A DNA stretch of 64,000 nucleotides from Wolbachia endosymbiont of Meromenopon meropis (lineage in GTDB: Bacteria > Pseudomonadota > Alphaproteobacteria > Rickettsiales > Anaplasmataceae): positions 62,001 to 126,000 of the forward strand of contig JAJETZ010000002.1 in NCBI GenBank assembly GCA_029784595.1, read 5' to 3'. Shown here piece after piece: positions 9,690-19,118 of this stretch. The first letter of the stretch is position 1. Every line of letters starts with the position of its first letter. Both the position numbers and the translations under genes were made by a program. The notes beneath the pieces were generated by a model that was not told where the DNA came from, made no database searches, and was given only the letters and a program-made list of their open reading frames with translations.

Positions 9690-10486
9690 ATTATAAAAAG
9701 CAATATAGTATTTAATATTTCTAATATTAAAACAGATTTTTAAAGCTCTAAATGCTCTAATTTGGCGAATTTTAAATCAAAATAGAAAATATTTGAGTTT
9801 AAAAAAAAATGCTAAGAAACTTATTTAGAGAAATAGCGTAAAAAAACAAAATATCTGATTAACTATAAAAGTTTTGTTAACTTTTTAATGTGTCGTCTAT
9901 AGATTAGACAATGCTTTGTACTCATTTTTTAAAATGATTTTAATTAATAAAATTTTTAAATAATCTAATCAATGAAAAACACGAAATCAGATTTTTCATT
10001 TAAATTTTCATATTTTTTATACTGAAAACAATACTTTATCAACTTTAACTTTCTAATAGTTTAGAAAACTAAATAGTTAAAAACTAGTATTTCTACAACT
10101 TTTTGTAAATTCGTAAATAAACAAAATTTTATCTAAATTCACTACGAAAAATTCGCAAACAGTAATTCTGATATATTTCTAATATATACATGAAATTTTC
10201 TGCCTGTTCATAACAATCATATATGTATGTAATGAATTTTAATTATTTTTACGATTTTTATGTAGAATCCTTAACATATTTTCAAAATACAATTTTCTAT
10301 GTCATAGTTCAGTACAGCAATATTTGCAAATACAAATTTTAAAGCTCTTCTCAGAAGAGAATTTTTAAAAAATCACATTATATCTACCAAATATGATATA
10401 ACTTCTGAGAAGAAATCGATTCTAGTTTTTAAAAACTTACACATTTCTTGTTCTTTAAATTTATTAAAAATGATATTTTTTAGAAT

Positions 10487-10762
10487 ATGCATTTTTATTT
10501 TATGTATAATTTCTTAAAATTAGAATTTTTATGTGAATTTTATAACTCTCTAATATTAGTATTACTACTATTACTTTTTAAAACTCACTCCAAGACTCAC
10601 TCCAAGGTTGGTGAAATATTATATAAGAGCTGTAACAACGGTAATCTAAAAATATTTAAAGAAATTTTCTCCTTCCATTTTTTAGGAGATATGTACATTT
10701 CCTTTCGCGCATTCTACCTTTCGCATTTTTCCCTCGAAATACGTTCTATTTTTGTTCTATAA
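10487..10762 (+). pseudogene. Short frame with one ankyrin-like unit, probably a fragment
   Basis: A 91-codon frame starting at ATG 10487. Residues around 44-60 (ILYKSCNNGNLKIFKEIF) resemble the first helix pair of an ankyrin repeat. The N-terminal part is a hydrophobic Leu run and the C-terminal part is Phe-rich, like translated spacer. Ankyrin genes are abundant and often degraded in Wolbachia-type genomes, so this may be a relic of one. A chance open frame is about equally likely; no clear ribosome-binding site is seen. Confidence 0.25.
10583..10606. repeat. Two tandem copies of a 12-bp unit
   Basis: The unit ACTCACTCCAAG occurs twice back to back. Within the short frame at 10487 it duplicates a Thr-His-Ser-Lys unit, and its length keeps the frame. 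It is a simple replication-slippage type duplication. Confidence 0.85.
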
Positions 10763-11037
10763 TATTGATAAAATACAACACACCTGATCGTCCAAGAGAA
10801 GAAGGATCATGTAAATTTTCATATGAAAGTATATAAAATTATAATGTGTAATTATCTGAGCTTCTCATAAATTAATTATTTAAACTTTTTTTTAAGTTTT
10901 TGAAATGAATTATATTTTGCATGTACACTTTTAATGTTATAAGGGAGTTATTATATAATAAATTTTATAGAACGTATCTAGCTAATTTGATTAAAAATTA
11001 AAATGCGATTAGATTTTTATTTGAAAGTAATAGAAAA

Positions 11038-11592
11038 ATGATTCAACATAATAGCAGTAAAATGTACGGAACTACTATATTATCAATTAGAAAGGGCAAA
11101 AGCGCTGTAGTAATAGGTGATGGGCAGGTTTCGCTTGGTTATACTGTTATAAAGTCTGGGGCAAAAAAAGTCAGACGCCTTTCTGGTGATTCTGTAATTG
11201 CTGGTTTTGCGGGAGCAACAGCTGATGCATTTACCCTCTTTGAGAGACTAGAATCTAAACTCGATAGGCACCCAGATCAATTAATGAGAGCATGTGTTGA
11301 ACTTGCAAAAGATTGGAGAATGGATAAATACTTAAGAAAATTGGAGGCTATGATGATTGTTGCGGACAAATCTATTTCGTTAGTCATTACTGGAACGGGT
11401 GATGTGCTTGAACCTGAAGATGGAATCGCGGCTATTGGTTCTGGGGGAAGCTTCGCTCTATCCGCAGCAAGAGCCCTAATTGACATAAAGGGAATATCGA
11501 TAGAGGAAATTGCAAAAAAGGCTATGCGAATAGCAGCTGATATATGTGTTTATACAAATCATAATGTGGTCATTGAAAAAGTAGAGGGATAA
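11038..11592 (+). CDS. hslV: ATP-dependent protease subunit HslV
   Basis: Proteasome-like peptidase of the HslVU complex, with an N-terminal threonine nucleophile. The 184-residue reading has an 11-residue leader ending MYG before TTILSIRKG, so Thr12 is the expected mature Thr1 after processing. An internal ATG at 11062 would shorten the leader to three residues. Family blocks [31 protein letters not shown] and IAAIGSGG are all present. It is followed after two bases by hslU, so the two subunits are coexpressed. Confidence 0.97.
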   Translation: MIQHNSSKMYGTTILSIRKGKSAVVIGDGQVSLGYTVIKSGAKKVRRLSGDSVIAGFAGATADAFTLFERLESKLDRHPDQLMRACVELAKDWRMDKYLRKLEAMMIVADKSISLVITGTGDVLEPEDGIAAIGSGGSFALSAARALIDIKGISIEEIAKKAMRIAADICVYTNHNVVIEKVEG

Positions 11593-11594
11593 AT

Positions 11595-13097
11595 ATGTCT
11601 TCTGAAAAAAGAATAATTTTACGTACTAATTTTTCCAATCATTCCGTAATGCTTTTAGAGAGGCAATTTTACGATAGTGATACTTATGATAAGAAGAGAA
11701 GTGGTGATATCTGTGAAAATGATAAAGATATTTGTAATTTGGATGACAATAATTACCAAGTTAATAGAAGCGGCGCACAAGTTTTGCTAGATGATCTTCC
11801 TCCGCAAAAAATAGTTAGAGAATTAGACAGATTTATAATTGGACAAAATGATGCAAAACGTGCTGTTGCAATTGCACTAAGAAATCGTTGGCGTCGTAAC
11901 AAAATCCCTCTTCCTTTACGTGATGAAATCATACCTAAAAATATACTCATGATTGGTCATACTGGAGTTGGTAAAACAGAAATAGCTCGTCGCTTAGCAA
12001 AGCTTGCAGGCGCACCTTTTATAAAGGTTGAAGCAACAAAATTTACTGAAATAGGTTATGTTGGTCGTGATGTTGATTCAATAGTACGTGATTTAGTTGA
12101 TGCAGCAATAGTTTTAGTCAAGGAAAAAGCTCGCAAAGCTCTAGCTAAAAAAGCTTTGAGTTTAGCCGAAGGAATAATAATTAATTGCATGGTTGGTGAA
12201 GATGCAACTGAAGAAAGCAAAAGAGTTTTTAAAAAAAGATTGAGGAATAAAGAGTTTGAAGACGGAGAGGTTTCCATTAACGTGAGAGAAAGTAAAAATG
12301 TACTACCAGCTTTTGATATACCTGGTATGCCAGGTGGACAAGTTGGAGTTGTAAACGTTACAGAATTAGTAGGTAAAATGTTTAATGGAGTAAAAAAGAC
12401 AAAAACTATTACAGTTAAGGTAAAAGAAGCTCGAGAGATATTAATTAATGAAGAAAGTGAAAAGTTAATGGATGAAGATAAGATAATCAAGGAAGCGATT
12501 GATCTTGTTAGCAATGAAGGCATAGTATTTTTAGATGAAATAGATAAAATTGCAGCACGCACTGAAGTAAAAGGCGAGGTAAATAGAGAAGGCGTACAAC
12601 GTGATTTACTGCCATTACTTGAGGGAACAACTGTTTCAACTAAATATGGTCATGTTAAAACAGATCATATATTGTTTATTGCATCTGGTGCTTTTCATCT
12701 ATCTAAGCCTTCTGACCTTTTACCTGAGTTACAAGGTAGATTACCTATCAGAGTAGAGCTTAAAGCTCTTACACAAGAGGATTTAGTGAGAATATTAAAG
12801 GAACCTGAATCTAGTTTGTTAAAGCAGTACATAGCCTTAATGAAAACGGAAAATGTTATGCTTGAATTTACTAATGATGGAATTGAAACAATAGCGGAAA
12901 TAGCGTTCACAGTTAATAGACAAGTAGAAAATATAGGCGCAAGAAGACTCCATACTGTTATGGAAAAACTATTAGATGAAATAAGTTTTATTGCTACTGA
13001 AAAAAACGGTGAGAAGTTTATTATAGACGGAGAATATGTAAAAAATAAACTTCAATCAATTTCAAGGCAACTGGACTTATCAAAGTTTATACTTTAA
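11595..13097 (+). CDS. hslU: ATP-dependent protease ATPase subunit HslU
   Basis: AAA+ unfoldase that feeds substrates to HslV. In 500 residues: an N-terminal extension of about 55 residues not found in E. coli HslU; the [20 protein letters not shown] entry block; Walker A GHTGVGKT; Walker [12 protein letters not shown]; the intermediate I-domain; and a C-terminal tail ending SKFIL, the type that docks into HslV. The GYVGRD pore loop is present. It starts at an ATG two bases after the hslV stop. Confidence 0.97.
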   Translation: MSSEKRIILRTNFSNHSVMLLERQFYDSDTYDKKRSGDICENDKDICNLDDNNYQVNRSGAQVLLDDLPPQKIVRELDRFIIGQNDAKRAVAIALRNRWRRNKIPLPLRDEIIPKNILMIGHTGVGKTEIARRLAKLAGAPFIKVEATKFTEIGYVGRDVDSIVRDLVDAAIVLVKEKARKALAKKALSLAEGIIINCMVGEDATEESKRVFKKRLRNKEFEDGEVSINVRESKNVLPAFDIPGMPGGQVGVVNVTELVGKMFNGVKKTKTITVKVKEAREILINEESEKLMDEDKIIKEAIDLVSNEGIVFLDEIDKIAARTEVKGEVNREGVQRDLLPLLEGTTVSTKYGHVKTDHILFIASGAFHLSKPSDLLPELQGRLPIRVELKALTQEDLVRILKEPESSLLKQYIALMKTENVMLEFTNDGIETIAEIAFTVNRQVENIGARRLHTVMEKLLDEISFIATEKNGEKFIIDGEYVKNKLQSISRQLDLSKFIL

Positions 13098-13502
13098 TCA
13101 ATCTTTGATGACAGTAGTATCATTGTCTGCGTGATATAAGTTAAATTATCAATCACCTTAACTTAGATTGACGTACTTAAAAGTAAAAGAAAATATTTAA
13201 TTAAAAATTTTTCAACTGAAAGCTTCTCTTACATTAACCGTGTTCTAACATATCTACAAAACTTATTTTTTTGATCTACAAAAAAAAGTGCAAGAAAATT
13301 CTAAAATTTAATAGAGAAACTTTATCTCCCAGGAAGGAAATCAGGATTAACAGCTCTTCTCCGTTTTTATTTTTCTATATATTTTTCATATAAAAATCTA
13401 CTTACATATATATTTGTGGCCACAATTTTCAGTTGTGTCACTATGTACTGTCATTTTTTCTTCTTAAAATATTTGTTGTGTGTGCATAAAAAATAAAAAA
13501 CT

Positions 13503-13511
13503 TGCTATAAT
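13503..13511 (+). promoter_or_regulatory. Extended -10 promoter ahead of a 25-codon frame
   Basis: The sequence TGCTATAAT is a full extended -10 element with a perfect TATAAT hexamer (13506-13511). The upstream -35 region is A-rich and poor, as extended -10 promoters tolerate. Nothing downstream but the short frame at 13583 could use it. Confidence 0.4.
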
Positions 13512-13582
13512 ATATTGCTTTTTCTGTTTATTCTTTATTTAGTAACTTACTTAAATAGTTAATAGTAAGGAAGGCAGTATTC

Positions 13583-13710
13583 ATGATAAATGTACCAGAT
13601 ATATTAAATGATGATTTTTATATAAAATATATAAAAATGTCGCATGTCCTAAAATTATAGGAAGATTAAGATCATATAATGCAAACGTTAAATCGTCTTT
13701 TCTACAATAG
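13583..13710 (+). pseudogene. Truncated or frameshifted small gene, unrecognised
   Basis: ATG at 13583 is preceded by a purine-rich ribosome site (AAGGAAGGCAG) and, further up, an extended -10 promoter. The frame reads MINVPDILNDDFYIKYIK and stops at 13658-13660 after 25 codons. A +1 shift just before the stop would continue it (PKIIGRLRSYNANVKSSF) to a TAG at 13708-13710. Good expression signals in front of a tiny frame suggest a decayed gene or a small peptide. No family is recognised. Confidence 0.3.
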
Positions 13711-13828
13711 AGACTGATCTTTACACTCTTATTATAAGTTATCAAAAAAATATTCACATCAATACAACAGACTTACAATGTTGCTTATTTTTTTTGCAAA
13801 TTGAGTAATAATTCATCACGAAAATCTT

Positions 13829-15310
13829 CTACTTTTTTAATTTTATTGAGGTAAAAAATTGATTTCCGTTACGATAAATAAGCAACATTATTGCCTTTTC
13901 TTTATCTTTCTTTTTTGCTAAATTTATTTGAGTTTGAAAATTTTCAACGTTTTCTATAAAAATTCCATTTATTTGCATGATAATATCTCCTTTTTTGATA
14001 GCACGTAACGTAATATTTCTACCAACTTCTATGTTGGTAACTATTACACCCTTTATGGGTAGATCACTTTTACCATTTTTTAAATCATGTGGTAAATTTG
14101 AAACAGTTAAACCAGTTACATATTCAGACGCTGACTCATTTTCTTCTTGACTATTACCTTGGCTATCACTTGTGGACTCTCCAACTACAATACTAAGATT
14201 CATTTCTTTGCCACTTCTTAGTAATTTAATTCGCACTTTTTTTTCGGGTTCAGTTCTCGAAACCATTTGAGGCAGCTGTGTCATTCTATCAATCCTTTTA
14301 CCATCAAATTCTAGTAATATATCACCTACTCTAATACCACCTTTCTCTGCTGGACTATTTTTTACTACGTCTGCAACTAATGCTCCTTTTGTATCTTTCA
14401 AATTCAAAGACTCTACAAACTCTCTTGTTATAGGCTGAACTTGTATGCCAAGCCAACCGTGTTTTATCCTCTTACCACTTTTAAGTGTATCAATAATTGA
14501 GACAGCAAGATTGGATGGTATAGCAAACCCTATACCCACGTTACCGCCAGATTCAGATGGTGAATAAATAGCAGTATTAATGCCTATTACTTTTCCATTT
14601 AAATCAAATAATGGCCCTCCAGAATTGCCCCTATTAATCGCAGCATCAGTTTGAATAAACTCATTCATAGTACCAATACTGATATCTCTAGATCTTGCAG
14701 ATATAATGCCAGTACTTACAGATCCACCTAAACCAAATGGATTACCTATTGCCATAACCGTATCGCCAACCCTTGCTTTATCGGAATCACCAAACGCTAC
14801 AAAAGAAAGATCTCTATCAGCCTTGATCTGAAGTGCAGCAAGATCAGTTTTTGCATCATAGCCTAAAACTTCTGCTTTAAAATAAGTATTATCATTCATA
14901 GTAACCGTAATATCCTGAGCGTTTTTAATAACGTGATAATTAGTCACAATGGTCCCATTTTTATCTATAATAAATCCAGAACCAAGCAATACCACTTCTC
15001 TATTGATGTTTTGATTTTTGTCCATAAAAAACTGATCAAAATGTTCAAAAAACTCTCTAAAATCATCAAAAAAGTTATTTCTTGGTGTAAAAGGTATTTT
15101 GCCTCGATTGTTACTGTCTTGTTTAATGATCTGTTCACTCGATATATTTACAACTGCGGGAATAAGTTCTTCTACCAAGTCAGCAAGTCTTTGATTACAT
15201 TTGCATGCTATAGTATCCGAGATTTTTTTTGCATTCTGATTAAAGCTACTAGCATACAAAGAAAATGAAATCAAACAACATGCAAATATAGATAAAACCT
15301 TATCTTTCAT
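13829..15310 (-). CDS. degP: Periplasmic serine protease DegP/HtrA
   Basis: A periplasmic protease and chaperone that removes misfolded envelope proteins. The 493-residue protein has a signal peptide (about 1-21), a trypsin-like domain with the triad His126 (NYHVI), Asp156 (KTDLA) and Ser230 (RGNSGGPL), and two C-terminal PDZ domains (about 275-365 and 395-485). A Ser/Glu-rich linker separates the PDZ domains. It follows hflC after three bases, placing it in one transcript with the HflKC complex, as is common in alphaproteobacteria. It needs no ATP and complements HslVU in the cytoplasm. Confidence 0.96.
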   Translation of the reverse strand: MKDKVLSIFACCLISFSLYASSFNQNAKKISDTIACKCNQRLADLVEELIPAVVNISSEQIIKQDSNNRGKIPFTPRNNFFDDFREFFEHFDQFFMDKNQNINREVVLLGSGFIIDKNGTIVTNYHVIKNAQDITVTMNDNTYFKAEVLGYDAKTDLAALQIKADRDLSFVAFGDSDKARVGDTVMAIGNPFGLGGSVSTGIISARSRDISIGTMNEFIQTDAAINRGNSGGPLFDLNGKVIGINTAIYSPSESGGNVGIGFAIPSNLAVSIIDTLKSGKRIKHGWLGIQVQPITREFVESLNLKDTKGALVADVVKNSPAEKGGIRVGDILLEFDGKRIDRMTQLPQMVSRTEPEKKVRIKLLRSGKEMNLSIVVGESTSDSQGNSQEENESASEYVTGLTVSNLPHDLKNGKSDLPIKGVIVTNIEVGRNITLRAIKKGDIIMQINGIFIENVENFQTQINLAKKKDKEKAIMLLIYRNGNQFFTSIKLKK

Positions 15311-15313
15311 AAA

Positions 15314-16186
15314 CTATTTCCATCCATTATTTAAAATATCTAAAAAGCTATTATTTGGTGAAAGTATAAATTTAGTATTATTTTCAGCAAATGATTTGCT
15401 ATAAGCTCTCATAGAACGATAAAAATTAAAAAACTCTTCATCAACTTTAAATGCCTCATTGTAAATTCTAGTTGCCTCAGCATAACCGCGCCCCCTTATC
15501 TCGTGAGCTTCTTTTATTGCGCTTGCAATAATTTCCCTTTTTTGTTTGTCAGCTTTTGATTTAATTTCTAATCCGGCTTGCTCACCTTCTGCTCTAATTT
15601 CCTTCGCTTCTTTTGCCCTTTCAGTTTGCATACGAAGAAATATTGCAGAGCTATTTTCTTCTGGTAAATCTGCTCTCTTAATTCTCACATCTATTATTTT
15701 TATACCAAATTTTCTAGCCTCAGAACAAACTCCGCGCTGAATTAATTGCATAACTTCCGATCTTTTTTCATTCAACAAACTAATTAATGAAAATTTAACT
15801 ATATTTTCTCTTATATGAGCTTCTATGATTGGGTATAATCTTCTAACCAATCCTGACTCATTTCTCACAGTTTGATAAAAAATAACTGGCTCCACTATTT
15901 TATACTTTGCATATGCGTCTACTATGATGCGTTTTTGATCTGCAGTTATTACCTCTCTCTGAGTTTTATCAGGGCTTAAATCCAAAACTCTTTTATCACA
16001 AAATTCCACATTATTTATAAATGGCAGCTTAAAATACAGACCGCTTTCCTTAATATCTCTTACTACCTTACCTAATTGTATAACTATTGCTTGCTTCGTT
16101 TCTTCTACTACAAACATTGAATTAAAAAAGGCAATTAATAAAAGAGCAAATAAAGAGATAAAGGCAATTTTTACATTGATGCGCAT
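15314..16186 (-). CDS. hflC: HflC, SPFH-domain modulator of FtsH
   Basis: Partner of HflK in the large membrane assembly that encloses and restrains the FtsH protease. The ATG at 16186, two bases after the hflK stop, gives 290 residues beginning with an N-terminal membrane anchor (about 5-24). The SPFH/band-7 domain follows (ETKQAIVIQLGKVVR, the RRLYPIIEAHIRENIVK block). After it comes the Glu/Ala/Arg-rich helical stalk (MQTERAKEAKEIRAEGEQ). An upstream ATG at 16219 inside hflK is less likely. Confidence 0.95.
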   Translation of the reverse strand: MRINVKIAFISLFALLLIAFFNSMFVVEETKQAIVIQLGKVVRDIKESGLYFKLPFINNVEFCDKRVLDLSPDKTQREVITADQKRIIVDAYAKYKIVEPVIFYQTVRNESGLVRRLYPIIEAHIRENIVKFSLISLLNEKRSEVMQLIQRGVCSEARKFGIKIIDVRIKRADLPEENSSAIFLRMQTERAKEAKEIRAEGEQAGLEIKSKADKQKREIIASAIKEAHEIRGRGYAEATRIYNEAFKVDEEFFNFYRSMRAYSKSFAENNTKFILSPNNSFLDILNNGWK

Positions 16187-16188
16187 AA

Positions 16189-17226
16189 TTATTTTCCTAA
16201 ATTTGCAAGAGGCAGACAAGAAAACATACCTTTCAAATTATCTGTTACAACGAATTTATCTACCTTACTAAAAATATCTTCCATAGTCTCAAGATAAATA
16301 CGACTCTTTACTAAAGAAGGATTTTTCTTATACTCTTCGTATAGAGACAAAAAACGACCTGCATTACCCTTTGCTTCGTTTATGATTTCATTTTCATATG
16401 CTTCTGCTTCTAGTTTTATTTTAATTGCTTCACCTTTCGCTCTAGGTATAATGTCATTACTGTAGGCATACGCTTCATTTATAGTACGCTCCTTATCAGC
16501 ACGAGCACTTTGTACGTCTCTGAATGAACTGATTACCTTTTCTGGTGGATCTATTTTTTTCATTTGTACAGACAAAATCTCTATGCCCATTTGATATCCA
16601 TCAAGAATCTGTTGTAATAAAGCTCTAGTATCTATAGGAATCTCTTGCCTACCTTGACCAAGTGCGAAAGAGATTGTGTTTTTACCTATTATCTCTCTCA
16701 TAGCACTCTCTGCAGCATTTTTAACACTAAATCCAGGTATGTGATCTCGTACCTTAAACAAATAGTCTTTAGCATCTCTCACGCGCCACTGAACTTCAAA
16801 GTTAACGTTAACTATATTCTCATCTCCAGTGAGCATTACCCCTTCGCCACGATCCGTGTCTCGTCCATATGAGCTACCAATTCCAATTTCTTCGCGATTT
16901 ACTTCTTTAACATTTACTTTAAAAACTTTACCAATTGGATGAGGAAAGTGATAGCGTAAACCAGGCATTCCTGTATTAGAATATTTACCAAAGATAAGTT
17001 CTATACCCTCTTCGCTTGGATAAACAATGTAAAATCCAGTACAAGCATAGAAAAACAAAACAACAAAAAAAATAATTAAATAAGGTTTTCTACCACTATT
17101 TCTAGTTAAAGTATTAAAAAACAACTTTACTTCGGATATGATTTTACTAAAAATATCTTCATTATCGGGACCCTTATCCCCAACTGGCTTCTTTCCAAAA
17201 TTCCAAGGATTGTTCTCATCAAACAT
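16189..17226 (-). CDS. hflK: HflK, SPFH-domain modulator of FtsH
   Basis: The other half of the HflKC complex. The ATG at 17226 (MFDENNPWNFGKKP) gives 345 residues and the N-terminal Asn-Pro-Trp motif typical of HflK. An ATG 63 bases further up adds residues unlike the family. One membrane helix at about 54-73, then the SPFH domain (YPSEEGIELIFGKY, REEIGIGSSYGRD) and the helical stalk (DVQSARADKERTINEAYAYS). It is followed closely by hflC and degP. Confidence 0.95.
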   Translation of the reverse strand: MFDENNPWNFGKKPVGDKGPDNEDIFSKIISEVKLFFNTLTRNSGRKPYLIIFFVVLFFYACTGFYIVYPSEEGIELIFGKYSNTGMPGLRYHFPHPIGKVFKVNVKEVNREEIGIGSSYGRDTDRGEGVMLTGDENIVNVNFEVQWRVRDAKDYLFKVRDHIPGFSVKNAAESAMREIIGKNTISFALGQGRQEIPIDTRALLQQILDGYQMGIEILSVQMKKIDPPEKVISSFRDVQSARADKERTINEAYAYSNDIIPRAKGEAIKIKLEAEAYENEIINEAKGNAGRFLSLYEEYKKNPSLVKSRIYLETMEDIFSKVDKFVVTDNLKGMFSCLPLANLGK

Positions 17227-17300
17227 AATGTTTAGTTCCAAAACTAACATTCTAAATATTATTTCCTTAAAGTAGAAAATGCAAGACATTTATTTACGAA

Positions 17301-17600
17301 TTAATCATTCGATCGAAAAATATAATCATATACTTCTCTTTCTCTGTATAATACGGTTGATTCTATAGAATTTTCTGGTTTCTTCTTGAATTCCTTGCTC
17401 TCGTTTTTGAAGTGCACTATATCATCTTCGTGAAGATGACGATATATTTTTAATAAAAAAATCGCTAAAATTATGACGATCATTATTATGACTCTCGTTA
17501 AAAGGATCAATTTTCTTTTTCTATGTATCATAATGAAGTTTAACACCTTAACTTCAAATTCTTTGTTTTTTTTCGCTTCATCAGAATCAAACGAAATCAT
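17301..17600 (-). CDS. Small single-helix membrane protein upstream of hflK
   Basis: Not recognised. The 99-residue product has a charged N-terminus, one strongly hydrophobic helix (about 33-51) and a basic/acidic C-terminal half rich in Lys, Glu and Asp. It is the first gene of the same-strand series leading to hflK-hflC-degP, with 74 bp to hflK, so it may be part of that operon. Its start faces the divergent gene at 17699 across 98 bp that must hold both promoters. Topology suggests an inner-membrane protein with a soluble tail. Confidence 0.6.
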   Translation of the reverse strand: MISFDSDEAKKNKEFEVKVLNFIMIHRKRKLILLTRVIIMIVIILAIFLLKIYRHLHEDDIVHFKNESKEFKKKPENSIESTVLYREREVYDYIFRSND

Positions 17601-17698
17601 TTTTGAGTAAATAAAAATACTGACAATTGAATTAACACTAATTTAAGAATTAAAAATATAAAATACAAATATATTTTTGATTAGTAGTGAGGTTTAAA

Positions 17699-19009
17699 AT
17701 GTTAAGTCACGAAATAGATTCTAATTTCAAACAGCCTTCTTCCGCTTCAGAAGAAGGCTTACAAAATAAACTAATAGATGTTAAAAATTTTTTTGATTGG
17801 ACTCAAAAAAAACAAATACTTACAGTAATCGCAGTAGGTACAATATTTGGTGCATTGCTTCCAATTATTGCGATTGCTTTGCCAACTGCTGTGATAGGTA
17901 TAGCAGCTGCTCTTACGTTCTTTTTTGTTGCAAAAGCAATTGAGTACGGTTACAAGGGATTTAAATGGTCAACAGAAAAAACATGGGAAGTACAAAGGTA
18001 TACTGCTGAAAAAATTAAAGATGGTTATAAACACTCAATAGATTCATTAAAGAATGGTACTCATTTGACAACTAAAAAAATAAAAAAAAGAATAAGCGGT
18101 ATAGCTTACTCTGCAGCAGATGCATTATATAAAGTATCTGGTGAAGTAGATTATTCCGATAAAGTAAAGAGACTTACTCAAGATAAAATTGAGAAATCTG
18201 ACGAAATAAAAAATGATATAAAAAAGATTTTTGCTGATAAGGGAAATAATACTGAATTAATAAATGACATACTCTCTGGTATATCATCAAAAATTGATTT
18301 AAAGATAGCAGAAGAAACAAAATCGGGATGGACGGAACATACATCTAACTGGCAAGCTCAGAAGGAATTCATTCGCAATTTAAATGAAAAGAGCTTGCAC
18401 AATCTCTTAACGCGAAGATCTTTACCTAAAGATGACTATTTAATTGACAGTATTTTCTCTGAACACCATAGTGAGATTATGGAGGTTATCAAAGAATATA
18501 AAGAGAATCACCTGTACTCAAGTGTAAGCAATATGTTCAATGTAGTCGAAAAAAAAGCAGGAAGGCATTCTTCCAGAGGTTTAGTTAAATCTTTACAATC
18601 ATTCTCTTCATTAAAAAGAAAAAAAAGTTCTACAAAATCTGAACCAAGTGAAATAGAGAAATCTTCTTGTTCTGATTTTGAGTTGTTTAATAAAAATGAT
18701 AGATTTTGCGCATCTTCTTCTGTCCAATCCGACTCAACAAGAAGATCTAATCCTTCTGACTCAGTTTTACCTGAAAAGTCAGTTTTACTTGAAAAGGTAG
18801 AGAAAAAATCTCATGACAAAGATATCATTCCAACTTCCAAATCAGGAGAAATGCTTGAAACGAAAGTTTATAATGATACAGAAAATAAAAAACAAAAGTT
18901 TTTTAGAAAAGCCTTGCAAAAGGAACTCAAACAGGAATTTACAAAACTACACATATCTATGGACCAGCTTAGTGTAGAGCCTGCCAACTTAGGAGTGATG
19001 CACAAATAA
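17699..19009 (+). CDS. Large uncharacterised protein with an N-terminal membrane hairpin
   Basis: Not recognised. ATG at 17699 is preceded by a GTGAGG ribosome site; a GTG at 17687 is an alternative. The 436 residues contain two adjacent hydrophobic helices (about 36-78: ILTVIAVGTIFGALLPIIAI and the following helix). A long charged helical region (about 80-280) follows, then a Ser/Lys-rich, probably disordered section (about 285-360) and a short amphipathic tail. Hairpin-anchored proteins with disordered serine-rich tails are a common shape for secreted or inclusion-membrane effectors of intracellular bacteria, but that role is only inferred. A strong terminator follows at 19021. Confidence 0.8.
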   Translation: MLSHEIDSNFKQPSSASEEGLQNKLIDVKNFFDWTQKKQILTVIAVGTIFGALLPIIAIALPTAVIGIAAALTFFFVAKAIEYGYKGFKWSTEKTWEVQRYTAEKIKDGYKHSIDSLKNGTHLTTKKIKKRISGIAYSAADALYKVSGEVDYSDKVKRLTQDKIEKSDEIKNDIKKIFADKGNNTELINDILSGISSKIDLKIAEETKSGWTEHTSNWQAQKEFIRNLNEKSLHNLLTRRSLPKDDYLIDSIFSEHHSEIMEVIKEYKENHLYSSVSNMFNVVEKKAGRHSSRGLVKSLQSFSSLKRKKSSTKSEPSEIEKSSCSDFELFNKNDRFCASSSVQSDSTRRSNPSDSVLPEKSVLLEKVEKKSHDKDIIPTSKSGEMLETKVYNDTENKKQKFFRKALQKELKQEFTKLHISMDQLSVEPANLGVMHK

Positions 19010-19020
19010 GCAAATTTCTT

Positions 19021-19057
19021 ATTTAAAGATGTTATTTAGAAAATAACATCTTTAAAT
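19021..19057 (+). terminator. Rho-independent terminator after the 17699 gene
   Basis: A perfect 17-bp inverted repeat (19021-19037 with 19041-19057) around a 3-nt loop, core AAAGATGTTATTT, is followed on the plus strand by five T (19059-19063). It starts 12 bases after the stop codon. The stem is the best intergenic hairpin in the window. Confidence 0.85.
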
Positions 19058-19066
19058 ATTTTTCTC

Positions 19067-19095
19067 TTGATGAGTAAATTTAAGCAAAGTATAAT
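19067..19095 (+). promoter_or_regulatory. Sigma-70 type promoter for cutA and tRNA-Gln
   Basis: TTGATG (19067-19072), a 17-bp spacer, and a perfect TATAAT (19090-19095) sit directly after the upstream terminator and 24 bp before the cutA start. It probably drives cutA, the tRNA and perhaps the following membrane-protein gene as one unit. Confidence 0.75.
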
Positions 19096-19118
19096 AAAAA
19101 TACATTTGTGTAAATTTA

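Larger units (their letters stand above)
9690..11037. other. Intergenic region, about 1.35 kb, mostly featureless
   Basis: AT-rich spacer before hslV. It contains a low-confidence short frame with ankyrin-like residues (10487-10762), which itself includes a 12-bp tandem duplication (10583-10606), and a pair of self-complementary TCTTCTCAGAAG / CTTCTGAGAAGA segments near 10349 and 10403. No RNA gene was recognised. Confidence 0.6.
13098..13828. other. Intergenic region, about 730 bp, with an orphan promoter and short frame
   Basis: Spacer between convergent hslU and degP. It holds an extended -10 promoter and a 25-codon frame (both listed), plus a 63-codon start-less open stretch at 13305-13496 that I do not consider supported. 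No obvious terminator for either flanking gene was found. Confidence 0.6.

Noticed and set aside
13305..13496. A 63-codon hydrophobic open stretch downstream of hslU.
   Set aside because: No usable start codon before its last third, and several open stretches of this length are expected by chance in spacer of this base composition.
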